From contig CM077115.1 in assembly GCA_039619475.1 (NCBI GenBank), positions 533,542,315 through 533,606,314 of the forward strand: 64,000 nucleotides of DNA, written 5' to 3'. This document shows, one piece after another, positions 34,341 through 47,671 of this stretch (position 1 is its first letter; each line of letters opens with the position of its first letter). The stretch comes from Icerya purchasi. Its lineage: Eukaryota > Arthropoda > Insecta > Hemiptera > Monophlebidae. The position numbers were made by a program, and so were the translations under genes. The notes beneath the pieces were generated by a model. The model worked only from the letters and a program-made list of their open reading frames with translations. It ran no database searches and was not told where the DNA came from.

Positions 34341-37300
34341 CCATATGTCGCACACGCAAATGTTTTTTCACTTTTATGTATTTCTCATTGCAGTTTTAAC
34401 ATTAATTGTAATTATAATTCCGCAAGTTTTATTATTCATTGTATATTTGTTTCAAAAAATGATTGTTCTACACTAGCTATGCCATACATATTGGAATGTG
34501 CATTAGAGATAAATAATTTACAGTTTGGTTCATATTAATTTGATATACTTACTTTTAATTTAGAAAACATTAATGATGTGCTCCTTTTTTTTTTAAAGTG
34601 ATTTTTCTTTTAGAATTACCTTTCTTATTTGTGTATTATGTTTTATAAAAGCGTAATTTAAATTTTCTTCAGCTATGATGCATGAAATGGTAACCAAAAA
34701 AAAAAAAAAACATTGCCAAAAATTTAAGGATTACACTACTGTTAAATGTAAATTATTTAATTTTTTTTCTAATTTTTTAATTAATATGTATTTATATTTC
34801 TCTCTTTGAAAAAAAGAATAGTTACAAACATGTTTCATTCTGTTTGCACTAAATTACTACTTTTAAAAATTACAAATGCAGCAATTTGTTGTAAATAAAT
34901 TTTAATTTTTAGTTTGTGAGAATCTATTCTAGATGTTATAATTTTATTTAACAGATACATTCTGGTTTGAAAAAACATTCCGTTTCTAATTTTAATTACC
35001 TTTATAAATACATTATAAGTGTTGCATTTATTATTTTCATTAACATTATAGGTTATAGATACCAGTTGTGATTTTTCATCTTTTTACTAGCTAACATATC
35101 GATGTTGCTTAACATAATCTGTTCATTTTTAATATCCGTGTAAAATGAAATTAATGATTAGAGATTTGAAAGCCCTTCAGGTGTGGAGAAACAAAAGAAA
35201 CATTGTTTTTATTAAATAATGGAAAAAATTCAAGTAGTTTGTTAATTTTTCAATCTTGTTTGTGTTCCCGTTTTTTTTTTTTGTTTTTTTTTTTTTAAAT
35301 TGCTGAATTCAGTATTAACCAAAATCTAATTTACAGATAATTAGTTTAATTCATTTTTTCGATATTTCCTATTTACTTGAGGTCTGAATTAACCTGAAGT
35401 TGCTGTTTCCTATGTAAACACTATTTTTCGTATAGGATTTGTGTTACAATTAATAACTTTTGCAAGCTGTAACTATTTTAGTAAATTCTATATGGAAGTT
35501 TAATTATGTTAAATAATTAGGTTAAAAATTTAAGGATTAATGTAAAATAAAAAAAACCGTACAATTAAAGAATTAGTTTATAGTAAAATTCAAACCGAAA
35601 TTTCTACATCTGGTAATACAGTATATATTGTACTTGCACTAGATTATTGTAAAATTGGTTTCCAGTTGTGAGCGTATTAAAAGTAATTTTTAATGAAAGA
35701 AGAAGAAAAAAGTGAATTAATAAAAACAGTGTTCCAGTAGCAAAGTTGTACGTTACAATTACGATTAAATATTTATCGACTATTGCTGTTGGCAAGAAAT
35801 TCAGCTGAAACTTCTGTTATAATTTAATAATGAAGAGTAGATCGTATGGTAATGACATCTATCTATTGTCCTTCCATTTTAGTTGAACAGAACACTTATT
35901 TCAGAATTATGTTTTGTTAGAAAATATTTTTAGACACAATTCTTGCAGAGTAATTGTAATAGTTAAATTTTGTTGTTACCGTTGAATGTTATTTATTTCC
36001 AATCTAAATCGTCTAGTAGCAACAAACTTATAGCGTTCAAAAGTTTTCATATATAAGTATAACTAATCTGAGCACGGTATAATAAGCTTAATTTTAGTTA
36101 TAATTAACTAGTTTATCCCCATTATATTTTTCCAAAATTATTATTTTATACCATCACTGTTTTAAAATTTTTAAATGTATGTAACTCCTTAGTGCTTGTT
36201 TAATTTTTCAAAAGTCTTAGATTAAAATTTAATAAAAATTTAAAATCTTTTGCCAAAACTTATTAAAACTGTATTAGCGTTCTTTTAATGTAAAGAAATT
36301 TAAAATTTATATAAATTTAGGATAATAGTTAAGTAATAATTTTGAAATTGCTACATTTTATTTTTTACAAACCTTTCTTCACACAAGAAGCCTATTTATA
36401 CAAATTTTTGCATCATTTTCATTTTCATTTTAATTAGTTCAGAATTATAAATATTAATCAAGCGCTAGGTATTACCTCTTTTTTTTCTTCTTTCGTTTTT
36501 ATTAGTAACACGAATAATCGTAGAAAAGACTAGTGTAACTTTTTTTTTTAAATCGTTTGTCTTTTTTATTTCATAAACTTCCGATAAAATCGAAATATTG
36601 CATAATTTCATTACAATTAAAAAGATATACGGTATTATACTCAAAACAGAGTGCAATATATATAATCATGCTTATTATGTTATCTGCCTATGAGCACTTA
36701 CTGTTAATAATTACTATAAATTATGAACTACAATGCAAGTTTTGATACATGCTAGTATTGTAATTATAATCAGACATTTTTGAGTAAATTTTATTTATTA
36801 TATTTGATAAAAACATAAACTACAGAAAAATATTTAATTAGTAATTAAAACAGACAAATATATATATATATATATATATATGGAGCTGTTTTGACTCTGA
36901 AACATGTTGGTACGTATTTATTTGAATTAATCACTAATTAAATATTTTTGTGTGATTTAAGTATGTTTTTTTGGTGTTTATATCAAATACAACAAAAAAA
37001 TGTGCCTATTTATTCTTTTTTTCGTTTTAGTTGTATTTATATACTTTTCCGGTGCACAAAATAGAAGACTTAGGGGGGTTGATTACATTAACTATAATAT
37101 AATTTTATAATTTGAATATTTTTTACAACGAAATTTTTTGTGTAACAGTCGTAATAAAAAACAATTTGCTGAATGAGATATTTAATTTTCGGTTTAAGTA
37201 TAATTTTAATCTGTTAAAGAATGTTTTGTATATTTTTTGAAATCTATATAAATAAAATTGATCTCTGAAAATTAAAAATTGTTTAGATAATTGATTATTA

Positions 37301-38077
37301 ACATTATTGTTACGACTTATAGCGGCCATATAAGAAAATAATATTACTAAAGTAATGACACGAAATTGTACTATAAGCAAAGATTAAAAAAAAATTAATT
37401 TAATTTTCAAATAGTATTAATAGCTTTAAAAATAAAAAAGTGTAACTATTAGAAGAGTGGCAATTTTTTTAAATTTTCTTTTTATTAATTATTGTATAAA
37501 GAAAAAAATGTGCTTATTTAATTAATAATTAAAAATGTCAAAATAGATTCTGACGTAATTTTTTTTGTCGATGTAATAGTCGAATTACTGATTTATTTTT
37601 TTATTTTATATTTTTTTATTATTATTGTTATCTTGATTATTATTATTACTTTCTTTTTACTTTTGTCAAAGTGAATACGTTTGTAGATTGGTTTGTTGAA
37701 GTTTATAAGTTGTAAAAATCAGGACACTTTATAAGCTTACAACACATCACTTGTTTGTTGACATAAAAAGTTACATTATTAATACAACTGTTAATGAACT
37801 TTCTGTTAAACATTCTTTTTCGTCTCGCCAAAAAAATATTCTAGTCAAACTAGTTTTTTAAAATTATAATTATACGTTGTTAACCCTACGTTCACCAGCA
37901 AACACGTTCAAAAAGTAACATATGAATTTTTAATATTCAGTTATGCTATTTCATAGTTGCGTTATAATCATAGAATAAAATTTATTAATGATTTTTACGT
38001 TAAAAAATATCATTGGTGTGCTCTGAATTCAGTTACCTAGATACGGAAGAACTGCAGAAGTATTAATCATAAAAATT
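34251..38077. other. AT-rich spacer downstream of the transposase gene
   Basis: It begins with the presumed 3' UTR of the transposase gene, including a GT/AT microsatellite at about 34311-34340. No further gene seen. An inverted pair of about 24 bp (AAAAATATTTAATTAGT) lies at 36825-36848 and 36932-36956 around a TA microsatellite and may be a small MITE. Confidence 0.35.
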
Positions 38078-39180
38078 AAGGAGTTATATCACTTTGAAAT
38101 ATTTTTTTTCCATTTTTTTTTTTTTTTATTGGCTTAAAATACTCTAAAACATTCCTAGATTCGTAATCAAAAACTTTTTTGCATGATACAGATTCGGAAA
38201 TACACACAAAATGAATTTTTCTGATGCAACTTTGAAGCGTAAAAACAGCAAATTTCGCTTCTATCGTCGATACAGCGATCTAAAACGGTAAGACGGTACA
38301 ATGTGTTCCGTGCCACTGTAACAAAAGGCTACGCAGAAGTTTCTAGAAGAACACTTCTGCATAGATCACCGCACTAACTGCCGTGCCTGACTTTTGGCGG
38401 GATACGTATAAAATCTCCATTCAGCTCAATGTCATTTGACACACAGTATGGATGCGCGCTTTCGCCGCAAGCACATGTCAGTACTTTAGCCCTCGACCAC
38501 TACCACAGAAGAGGAAAATGCAACACTAGAAGGGCAATTATATGGTGCTGGGATAGCAGAGTAAAGATAAAAAAATTTTTATCCGCCACATTATTAGATC
38601 TCCAAAAGTTACAGTCTTCTCAAAATTCAATCGCGTTTTTCTCGAAAACATGTTTTTCAAATCGACCAGCAGCAGAACTCGAAGAGTTTTCATCCGATCG
38701 ACTTGAAAATTTAACTGTAATTTCATCGTGTGATTATCTAGTAAAGTACACGTGATTTTCAAAATTGATCAAAAGGATTTTTTTTTATAAACAATCAAAG
38801 TCGATTTTTTGGCAACAATTTGGGTGTTTTGTTTAAAGTCTCGTTAATTTGCGGAAAAAAAACCTAAAATTATAATTGTGTGTACTTCACTAGCTAAACT
38901 CATGTAGTTTATAAAAAAAAAATTTATGCTTCCAGATACTGATCCAAGGGACTTATACTACTTTCCGCGAAGGACCTTTCAAAAATGTACTTTCATTCAT
39001 GCGCTCCTACAGCCGCCATTTTGTAACAAATTTTAGATAAAAAGTTTTATCATACTCCTGAAGAGTTGCTTGATTGACTGGTATATTGGTTGTTATGATT
39101 ATTATAAAACAATGCTTAAAAAAATTCTTGAAAACAGCCTTTATTTTCAGGTTCCAACGTGATATAACCCCTTAAATAAT
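38078..39180. mobile_element. About 1.1-kb non-autonomous element with short TIRs
   Basis: The left end AATTAAGGAGTTATATCAC (about 38078-38096) and the reverse complement of the right end (TTAAGGGGTTATATCACGTT, about 39156-39176) match at nearly all positions. TTAA borders both ends and might be the target site. Inside is a block with higher GC (38300-38560) and a 108-codon open frame at 38429-38755 without recognisable domain. No transposase motif is present. Confidence 0.55.
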
Positions 39181-42100
39181 TTTTAATTCATCCATATATT
39201 TTTTTAAATTTTTTTTCTGTTCTTTTTGTCTTTATATTTTGTATATTTTAACATTATTCCTTATTACTAATATTTATTGTCTTCTTTGACTTTTGAATAT
39301 TTTATCACTAAAAAATCGTGACCGCCTGCTTAATGTATGCAGTCGACTGTTATTCTCAACGTCTTGTGGGAAATATTTAAATTCGGGCGCCAGATCCTCG
39401 TTGAACACTCCTTTGAATAATCGAGACAGTATTCCACTGCTTAAAGAAATACGGTTTGAGAAGTCAGTTAATTAAGGACGATTTCTAAGCACAGAAAAGT
39501 AGAGTACCGATTTGGATTATTTAAGATGCTTCGTGTAGCGCTCGGGACTCACAAAATTAGAAACTGATGTCCAATAATATGTAAACGTTGAACAATGTAT
39601 TGTATGGTCTTCATAACTGTTCGTTTTTGTTGCTTATGAAGGAAATTGTAGGAATTTGTGATCATAATATGTTGGAGAAGTGAATTAAGTGCGAAGAACC
39701 AAACGAGAAGAAAAACTCGTTTTCGTGTAAACTTAATATCCCTTTGTTAACTACGTATGCACTCATACACGCATACTGCTGAAAATTATTTACGAAGCCA
39801 TCATCATAAACATTTTAATATATTTTGAATGACGACTGATAATTTTAGGTGCAAATTATTTTTATGGAAAAGTTGGTTAGACATATTAAGTTTGAATAGG
39901 GCCCAGATTCTCATGATGTAAGCGAAGTAGGCCCGTCGGTAAGTACTAAATATGATTTTAGATTACATAAAAAACAGGCAATGGATTTCGAAAAAAAAAA
40001 AAAAAAAAACTGACAACAATATACAATAAATATTGATATTTAAGGATACATTTAGATTTAATAAATTAATACAAAATATTATGAACGGGGTATTGAGTTT
40101 GCAGATAAGTGGTAGAGGATAATGCGATGCTTTTTATGTAATTCAACCCACGTTGCGTAGGAACTCCCGTTTTGTAATCGTTGCCAACTAGAAAACACTT
40201 CGGCCATATCAGGTGGGGAATTTAAAGCAAGTGATTACATTAAATTATTAATAAATGGGTGCTGGTTATAACAACAGTCTTGAATGATTTGTCATATTTT
40301 GTTAATAATAATAACATTTTAAAAATGGAGAAACATTTAAGGAAAAGGGGATTAAAGAATATTATATAGTAAGAGAAACGGACCAGTCAGATAAAATCAA
40401 ATCGATCGTTTGTAGAGAAATTTAACTATGAATTATGGTGTAACGTAGATTAAAAAAAAATGAAAAAAAGAAGGACCTATATTAATAACTAATTTTTATT
40501 TGTTATATATGATTTCGAAAATTTTGTATTTATTAATAATTTAAAATTAATATGAGTTATGATTTTTAAATTTATTTCCTATTTAGATAAGAGCAATATA
40601 TACAATAAGAAAAAATGTAAATCATTATTAACACAACATTTCTCGGATGCGAAATAAATAAATCAGTGGTAATTACAAAAATTGATGTGACTTGAAAAAT
40701 AATGGAATAGAATAAAATAAAGATTTATTTTGTTAAAATTAAAACCGGAAGAAAATTTTTAAAATTTCAAAGAAAACAGTAGAGAAAGGTTTTTTTGAAA
40801 AAAATGGTTGCGAACTGAAAGAGTGGGATATTTACAAACTCGGTAATTAAAATTTATCTTTAAAAATGAAACTACAATTATACCATTTAATTTAACTGAA
40901 TAATTTCCTACAAAAATTTTATTGTAGTTTATTAAAAAGTTCTTGCATTTTATCAGTCTATTTTTCGTTTTTCAAAAACAACTGTTTAAAATGTTTACAG
41001 ACAACGTGTTTAAAGTATTTAAAAAAGTATAATTTAAACTGCTTAAAACAATTTCTTGGAATTGTCATATAAAGCAATAAAAACAAATCTAACCTCTTTT
41101 GTTAAAACTTATCTAGATAAAAAGTTTATTATAAGCGTACGTATACTTTTTGTGTTTTTGTTTTTACAGTCTATTTTTGACGTAGCAAGAAATTAATGCT
41201 TAATCGGCTCATTTTTTTTTTTTTTTTTTTTTGGCGAAAAGTGAAATGTTTCAGATAGCATTTTGATTTTTTGTAAGAGTACATCATTTTTTAAGAGATT
41301 TATAAACAAAAAGACATAAAATACAATTGATTTGAAAATGATTAATTTATTGTTCTTCGAACTTATTGATTTTGCGAGTATTTTTATGATTTACCTTTAA
41401 AAAAATATTAAAAGAAAAAAAGCAATCCATTCAAATCTAATCTAATTAAATTTTAAATCAAATCAAATCAATCATTCGCAGAGAAATGTAGCTGTTAATA
41501 TAATTCTAGTATAACACTGATGACAAAATAAAAAAACCTATTTTAATGAAAGGGTATCACGAAGTTCCCTTTAAATTAGATGAATTAGGTAACATCATAT
41601 CACTTTGATGGTACTACCGTTTTTCGTCTAATTAATAGACCGCGCTATTAAACTCGGCCGAAAGTCTTTTAATGCGACCAAAAGCTACTAAATAAAACTA
41701 AAATTTGCAGCCACCATCCTGTATTGGTAACGGAATATTATTACTGAATTGAAGTGACTTTATGTTCCTTTTTTTCCCATTACTTTGGAAAGAACAGCAA
41801 TGGGGACAATTTTCCTTCTTTCCCTTTTCCTTTTATACCATTAGTTTTGGCTATGGCTGGTTCACTCATTTTTTAATTATGTGATATATATGTTTTCAAC
41901 GTGAAAGAATAAAAATAACGATTTTACATCGTAAAACGTTGAAATAAGAAACTGAGTCTTTTATGTAATGCATGGAGGATCAATACTAAATGGTTCTATA
42001 ACAGTCAACGTATAAAATTAAGATTGAAAATAATACAAATAAAAAAAATGAAAATTCAAATTTGAATTTCGCACTTTTTGAAACTGACTTCAATGTACGG

Positions 42101-42395
42101 ACAATTTAAAAAAAAAAAAATGTTAAAGTTATTTAAAAGGCAAACATTTTTAATATGTTTATAAATAAAATTTCAATATAAAATATAATTTATATTATTA
42201 TAGGCATTACTATCATTTGCATCAATGTTTTTAAAATTCCATTTACACATACAAAAATACCACAAAAACAACATCATATTTTTATACCATTCCATTCTCA
42301 ATCGTTTGTTGGGCGATCCTGAATGCACTACTAAACCTGTCCCCTATAATAATAGTGGCCGAATGGTTACACGCCGGGCCAAAAAAAAAGTATAT
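39181..42395. other. AT-rich spacer, no gene recognised
   Basis: No domain was recognised. The region holds an AAATC short array at about 41450-41470 and long homopolymers (A-run near 39992, T-run near 41213-41232). One coding-like minus-strand frame at 40079-40222 is listed separately. Confidence 0.3.
40079..40222 (-). other. Short coding-like open frame, unrecognised
   Basis: Forty-seven codons between stops include LALNSPPDMAEVFSSWQRLQ then NGSSYATWVELHKKHRIIL. The balanced amino-acid composition and higher GC differ from random frames nearby. It has no start codon or splice sites that I can support, so it may be a transposon scrap. Confidence 0.2.
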
Positions 42396-42490
42396 ACCTA
42401 CATACATATATTATATATGTACATACTAAAACTCAGCCCTTCAGGCCTCGTAAGAAATCCCCTTGAACACCAATTTTTTTTTCTTCTAAA
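42396..42490. repeat. Partial copy of the 20.3-kb tandem repeat family
   Basis: A TA-rich lead-in followed by AAACTCAGCCCTTCAGGCCT then CGTAAGAAATCCCCTTGAAC parallels the unit start at 20287 and 20654 (AAACTCGGCCATTTTGGCCT then CGCAAGGGGCCGTGCCCCTTGAC). The remainder of the unit is not recognisable here. Confidence 0.55.
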
Positions 42491-42499
42491 ATTCTTTTA

Positions 42500-45190
42500 A
42501 AAAAATCGTTTTTAATTGACTACGCCATTCTTTTCCATTAACACAGTATTCAATTAGTGTTATGTAAAGGAACGTGACTGTATTGGCTACCTTCATTTCT
42601 TCTGTTTCTCATCGCTTCCTGATATAACTTTCAAGTCCCTACGTTTCATTATTTGTTAGTCCTTTGAGTTGGGTAAATGTTCTGTGTTGACGCGCCCAAA
42701 GAAAAAAAAAAAAATGACATAATCGTGGAACAGAAAAAAATGATATCAATACATAATTATGGGACAGAAAAGAATTATGAGGTATAATCATGGACAGAAA
42801 AAAATACTAACTAGATGTAATTATGGAATAAAAAATGTAGTGTACCTTACGGTTAGAATGGCATAGTTGTTAATATACACATATATATTTTAAAGAATTG
42901 GTGCTTCTTATAGTTTGATTCTATTGAGTCTCTGATTAACGGACGCCGTTTTAAATAATTGGTATTATTTTTTTTTTAAATGGATCAAAATAGTTGGTAT
43001 AAGGATGGATCCAAATCGCTTGAGCATTAGGATAAAAATAATTGTCTTCTTGTTGCCGACGCAAAAATTGCTCTAACAGAGTATCATTATAGAGACCCGG
43101 GCCCAAGTGTTACATGGTTCTGAGGGCAAAATAAAAAATTCAAATAACGAAATGAAAAAACTAACAAATAAAACCTTCGGTAAAACAGATGTGATTTTCC
43201 AACCGATGGAGTGTACTTTCTAGGCGCATGAACTATAAAATGGTTTAATTAATGGCGAGCGACATGAAAAAAAAAAAAAAAAAAAAAAAATGGCAATGCG
43301 AACAAATTTTTTAAAACAATTAAAATGGGGAGGCCATCTGTGTAAAGATTAAAACTACAAGCCACGTCGAAAACGCGCAGTTCGACTGACTACACACGCG
43401 AATGTGCAAACACGAGCATGTGGAGATCAGCACATGTCACAACAACCCTGTACGAACCACAAGAGTTAGCACACTCACTAACCCTGCAGAGATGCTGCGA
43501 ATGAAACAGAGATCTGCCTAGGCAGCAAAATTCTCCGGATCAAGGCTAATCGTCTTCACGTATATTTCGGTCTAAAAACGACTCTGCTGAACAAGAAATA
43601 ATTTCTCGTTCCACGATAAAGAGAAAGTAAGATCGAAACTACCGATTTATAATTCGTCTTACTGCCCCACTGCACACTCAAAGCAGGATGTTTTAAATGG
43701 AGTTGTACGTTTACAAAAAAACGGTCATGATCGAGCATCTGAACAACACGCCCTATATTGTCCTCAGACACACTTTCACATATATCAAAAGGGACTGGAA
43801 CAACTCGCAGCTAGATTAGCGAACAGGGAGAAAACAAAAGAATACGATATCATGTCGCAGGAGTTAACACAGCAGTAGAAAAATAGGAAGCAGTATCTCC
43901 AAAGGCACAAACTATGACAAGTTTCACCAAATAATGTCACGTAAACATCAACTATCGGGCTAAATGAATATTAAAAAAATGGCAGGAACGAATAAAATGC
44001 AGTTCACCTCCTACAAACTCATCGCCGTCAAGAGAACACCGAGCTGCTAGCCATCGTAGATCCGGTCTAGTATGGCATCAACACAAAAACAAGGCGCAAG
44101 TTCAAATGGGGTATCGTTCGGAGAGGGTATGTATTCCCGGGTTTCATTGCACTCCCAAAATAGCAAAACAATGAGCTGGCGATCCTCTACGGTTCACCAA
44201 AAATTACAAAACAACAGCAACAACGGTAACTGTGCTAGCACGAAAACCCAAGAATCCCAAAACAAATTCCAAAAGAAATGAGAACATAGATCATATGTAT
44301 TTAGAAAGTAGCGAAGGAAAAAAAATGAACAAGAGTAGAAAAAAAGGAAAGCCAAACCCAACATACCGAGTGACCATCAGCTTAGAAATGTGTCAAAGAC
44401 CACACACACTACATCAACATAAATGAAAAACAATTTTATAAGAATATTGGAAGAATTTTTAAGAAAAAAGGGGTCGGAAACCAACAATAGTTTCCTGTGG
44501 ATCTGCCTTTTAACACTCTTGCGCAAAACTTCCGGAGATCACAATCTCCCGTTGAAACAAACTCCCATTCATAATCGCTGTTCTAGTATATCGCAAATTA
44601 TTTCTTTACAGCGCCATACTTAATTCCTAAACGTCAGCGACTACCTGTCCCTACGTTTCAGGTGTACAGATACAGACGACAGCGTCTAGGTAATTGTTAT
44701 ATGCAACACGAATGTACGCACGCAAGACTACATTCGAAACTGATTATGGCCGCTTCTTATCGCACTACAATTGCAGTCGCGTGTGTGTCTGCTGTGTACT
44801 AATTAGCGCGCAAAAGATGATACACGCGATGGTTCGCCATTGCCCTCTACGCGAAATAGCTAGTATTTAATTTAATTATCGCAAATTACTGTTTAATCTA
44901 AAATAAACCTTATATGCGATGCTAAATTTCGCGACACAACACGGGTAATCAAAATGCCGTAATTCTAGGCGAACAAATCCAAAAAAGAAAAATAAAAAAG
45001 AGCGAGGTTTGTAACCGCGCATTTGAAAAACTACAGTGTGCCTAATCAACGACTAAAAATAAACCCCAAATTACGGTATTATGTAATAAAATAAAAATGT
45101 TTGAATATAAAAGGCGGTGTATAATTGCACAAAATACTGAAACAAAAAAATGTTAATAAACATCGTAAAAGATTAAATTTAAAATTCAGA
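42500..45190. other. Spacer with a GC-richer unassigned block
   Basis: Between about 43330 and 44830 the base composition is clearly richer in G and C than the surroundings. Several 60-70-codon frames occur on both strands, none with a domain that I recognise. It could be a decayed LTR or other retroelement, or an upstream exon and promoter area. An A-run of about 23 lies at 43268-43290. Confidence 0.3.
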
Positions 45191-45199
45191 ATCTATGGG

Positions 45200-47023
45200 C
45201 TATATTTTCTCATCTTTTCTCGGTAAAAATTAGCGTGTATCTTTTCCTCTTTTCTGTTGTTTCTCGATGAAACGACCAGGAGTAATCCCCCATCATCTTA
45301 ACATCCCAACATCCTTGATATCGTTTTTCCATCTCGTTAATATCCTGGCGGAAACGGTCACCTTGTCCTTCACTTACCGATCCGAGGTTTTGAGAGAAAA
45401 AGTCTAAGTGGGGATTTAAAAAAAGGAATTTTAAGGCTCATATTGCAACCAAGCTCGTGGAATTTTGTTAACATGTTCTAATATTTTCATAATCAAGGTT
45501 CCTCCTCTCATTCCCAAGAAATTTTGAAACGATGTTCTTAAATGCGAGACATGCCTCTTTTTCAACGGAAACCATCGCAGTTTCAAAATTTTGATCTTGC
45601 GTAAGTCTTCTTAAATCCGGACCAATAAATATGCCTTCCTTTAATTTCGCTTCGGATACTTCAGGGAATTTTTCATAAACGTATCCGAAATAGGGCCCAA
45701 ATCTCGGCAATGCTTTGATGAATTACTTCATCGGGCCCAATGTTATATGCAGTGGGGGAAGCAGGAACTTCCGTGGATCAATCAAATTCGTATACAAAAT
45801 GTTCTTTTTCCCAGGCTCAAGATCTTTTCGTAAAAGCCAGTCCTTTCTCGATCAATGCTGAATCGCGTATGTTCTACTATCTCAATCACATAAAAAGCAA
45901 GGAAATTTTGTGTACCCGTTTTGCTGGCCTAATAGTATACCCGTTAAAATTGCCGCGGATCATTCATTCGTGATTGGAGTATTTGATATTTTGCAGCAAA
46001 AGCTGCAAATTTGCGTATATTTCTTTCAGATGAACAGCGTAAGGCAAATTTGTTGCCATTGCGCAGAACAACCGCTTTTAAACTTTGTTTGGACCAATTG
46101 ATGAATAATATCCAATCAGTACTGGAGTCCAAACTTCTCTACCAATCCAGTAATAAAAGTAAAGTAAGTCCCATATATCCTTGATAAGGTATCATGGACT
46201 GTGAAGTTAAGCTTTCCATAATGGTACAAAGCCCAACGGCACTAATACTGGAATACTGGAACAAAAAAAACTAACGTTACTTTCTGTGTTCGAATAAAGG
46301 TGCAAAATTTTATTCGCGAGATCTATAACAACAGAAAGATGTCCCTGGCCATGGGCGTCGCCAGCGGGGGGCAGGGGGGCAGCTGCCCCCCCTGGAGCCT
46401 TGAAACTTTTTAATCAACTGGCCATAATGAGTGTTCATAGGCGCGTAATCATGAATAATTTGTCAGAAACCCACGAAAATTATGTTTTAATTAAGATTTT
46501 ATTCTTGTTTAATAAAATATTAAGCCTTTACAACTTATAAATTTCATTTTTTCTATAACTCATATCCTTTTTCTATCATCTTGCCCCCCCCCCCCTGGCG
46601 GCTGGCAACTCATCTTGCCCCCCCCCTGGCCCATCGGCTGGCGACGCCTTTGTCCCTGGCGTTAAAAGGTGCTTCTCTTTCAACCTAGAACCAAGAAATC
46701 TTGCTTTCTCTTGTGTTAAACGTTTCAACTTCAGTATGGTGCTTTCGGATTCACATTCTGATTCCCCTTCTTTCGTCATCACTGCTTAGGAAAGTAATAT
46801 CTTCCAATAATTCCGGTGGTTTTGGAACTGGGATATCTACGTTGTGAGGAACAGGACGTAATGCTGATTGCAAGTTCCAATGTGAGATCACTTTTTTATT
46901 TTTAGAATGGTATCCGCGAATGTCAATAGTGCAGAAATTGCGGTTTTTCTGTTCTCTGCACATCATAAGAACTCCGTACCTGAAGGCCTTTGTTTCTTCC
47001 CGCGACGTACTAACATAACACAC
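45200..47023 (-). pseudogene. Decayed transposon-associated gene, split by a MITE
   Basis: Read on the minus strand, ordered blocks of one protein family are visible across several frames: YGVLMMCREQKN and LRPVPHNVDIPVPKPPE (47023-46751); AFLGSRLKEKHLLTPGT-like block (ARFLGSRLKEKHLL, 46720-46660); W.QSLKAVVLRNGNKFA (about 46100-46040); FLLPPLHITLGPMK.FIKALP (45770-45710); KLKEGIFIGPDLRRL, FKNIVSKFLGNERRN (45660-45480); and HLDFFSQNLGSVSEGQGDRF, MEKRYQGCWD, MMGDYSW (45410-45270). I recall this order from a multicopy family annotated only as uncharacterised proteins in insect and cnidarian genomes. Stops and frameshifts occur throughout, and 46350-46650 interrupts it by a MITE between the LLTPGT block and its continuation. 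The product's biochemical role is unknown to me. Confidence 0.7.
46350..46650. mobile_element. 301-bp MITE with 10-bp target duplication
   Basis: The direct repeat TGTCCCTGGC flanks it (46340-46349 and 46651-46660). Near the ends is the inverted repeat GGCGTCGCCAGC (46354-46365) and GCTGGCGACGCC (46637-46648), with G-runs and C-runs just inside (GGGGGGCAGGGGGGCAGC; CCCCCCCCCCC). Removing it rejoins the reading of the surrounding pseudogene, which confirms the boundaries. It matches the element at 29236-29535 in size, duplication length and poly-G/C design. Confidence 0.9.
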
Positions 47024-47671
47024 CTGATGTAAAATAAATTTATTTACTAAAAATTTCCTACAACAATATACCTAGATATACAAAAAGGTGACGAAGTAAT
47101 GTTTTGTAATCAATTTATGTTTAGAAAAACACATACTTTATATGCTGTTCAAGACTTGTTTTGATTTTCCAGTCCCGCGCCAAAATAAGCAAAGTAAATT
47201 GTTTTGACAAATTCTGTTGTGTTCCTTTGATGTTTTTTTATCGTATATATTCTCCAAAAATATAACAAAAATTGTTAGGACTTGCCATTTTATTTAACAC
47301 AACAAACAATACAAACAGGATCAACAGATAAAAACAGACTAGCTCAGGCCAGAGCGGCCGGGGCCACATCTCCCGTCGATCGTCTGCCCTTTATTATTTT
47401 ATTGGTTATGTATAAAAACTGTTTTTTTAACTGGCACTCGTCGAAATCGGACGCATTGTGCAGATTTACTTGATTACTTAGTATTATGTTTATGAAAACT
47501 TCAAACGCAAATTGCGAAAAAATGGTGCGTAATAGAGAAAACCCGAAAACGGCTTTTTCTGGATCAGTCACCTCGAAAATAGTTAAAATAAAAAAAAAAA
47601 AAAGTTATTGCATGGTTAGCTTGTGTTACTAACATCATTGCGCTTGACAGCAATTTTTCTTACAATTAGAC

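Noticed and set aside
34261..34538. Two overlapping frames after the transposase stop.
   Set aside because: They span a GT/AT microsatellite and a hydrophobic AT-rich run in the presumed 3' UTR.
44072..44623. Three consecutive 64-69-codon + frames in the GC-richer block.
   Set aside because: No recognisable domain and frames overlap in different phases; could be decayed retroelement but cannot be supported.
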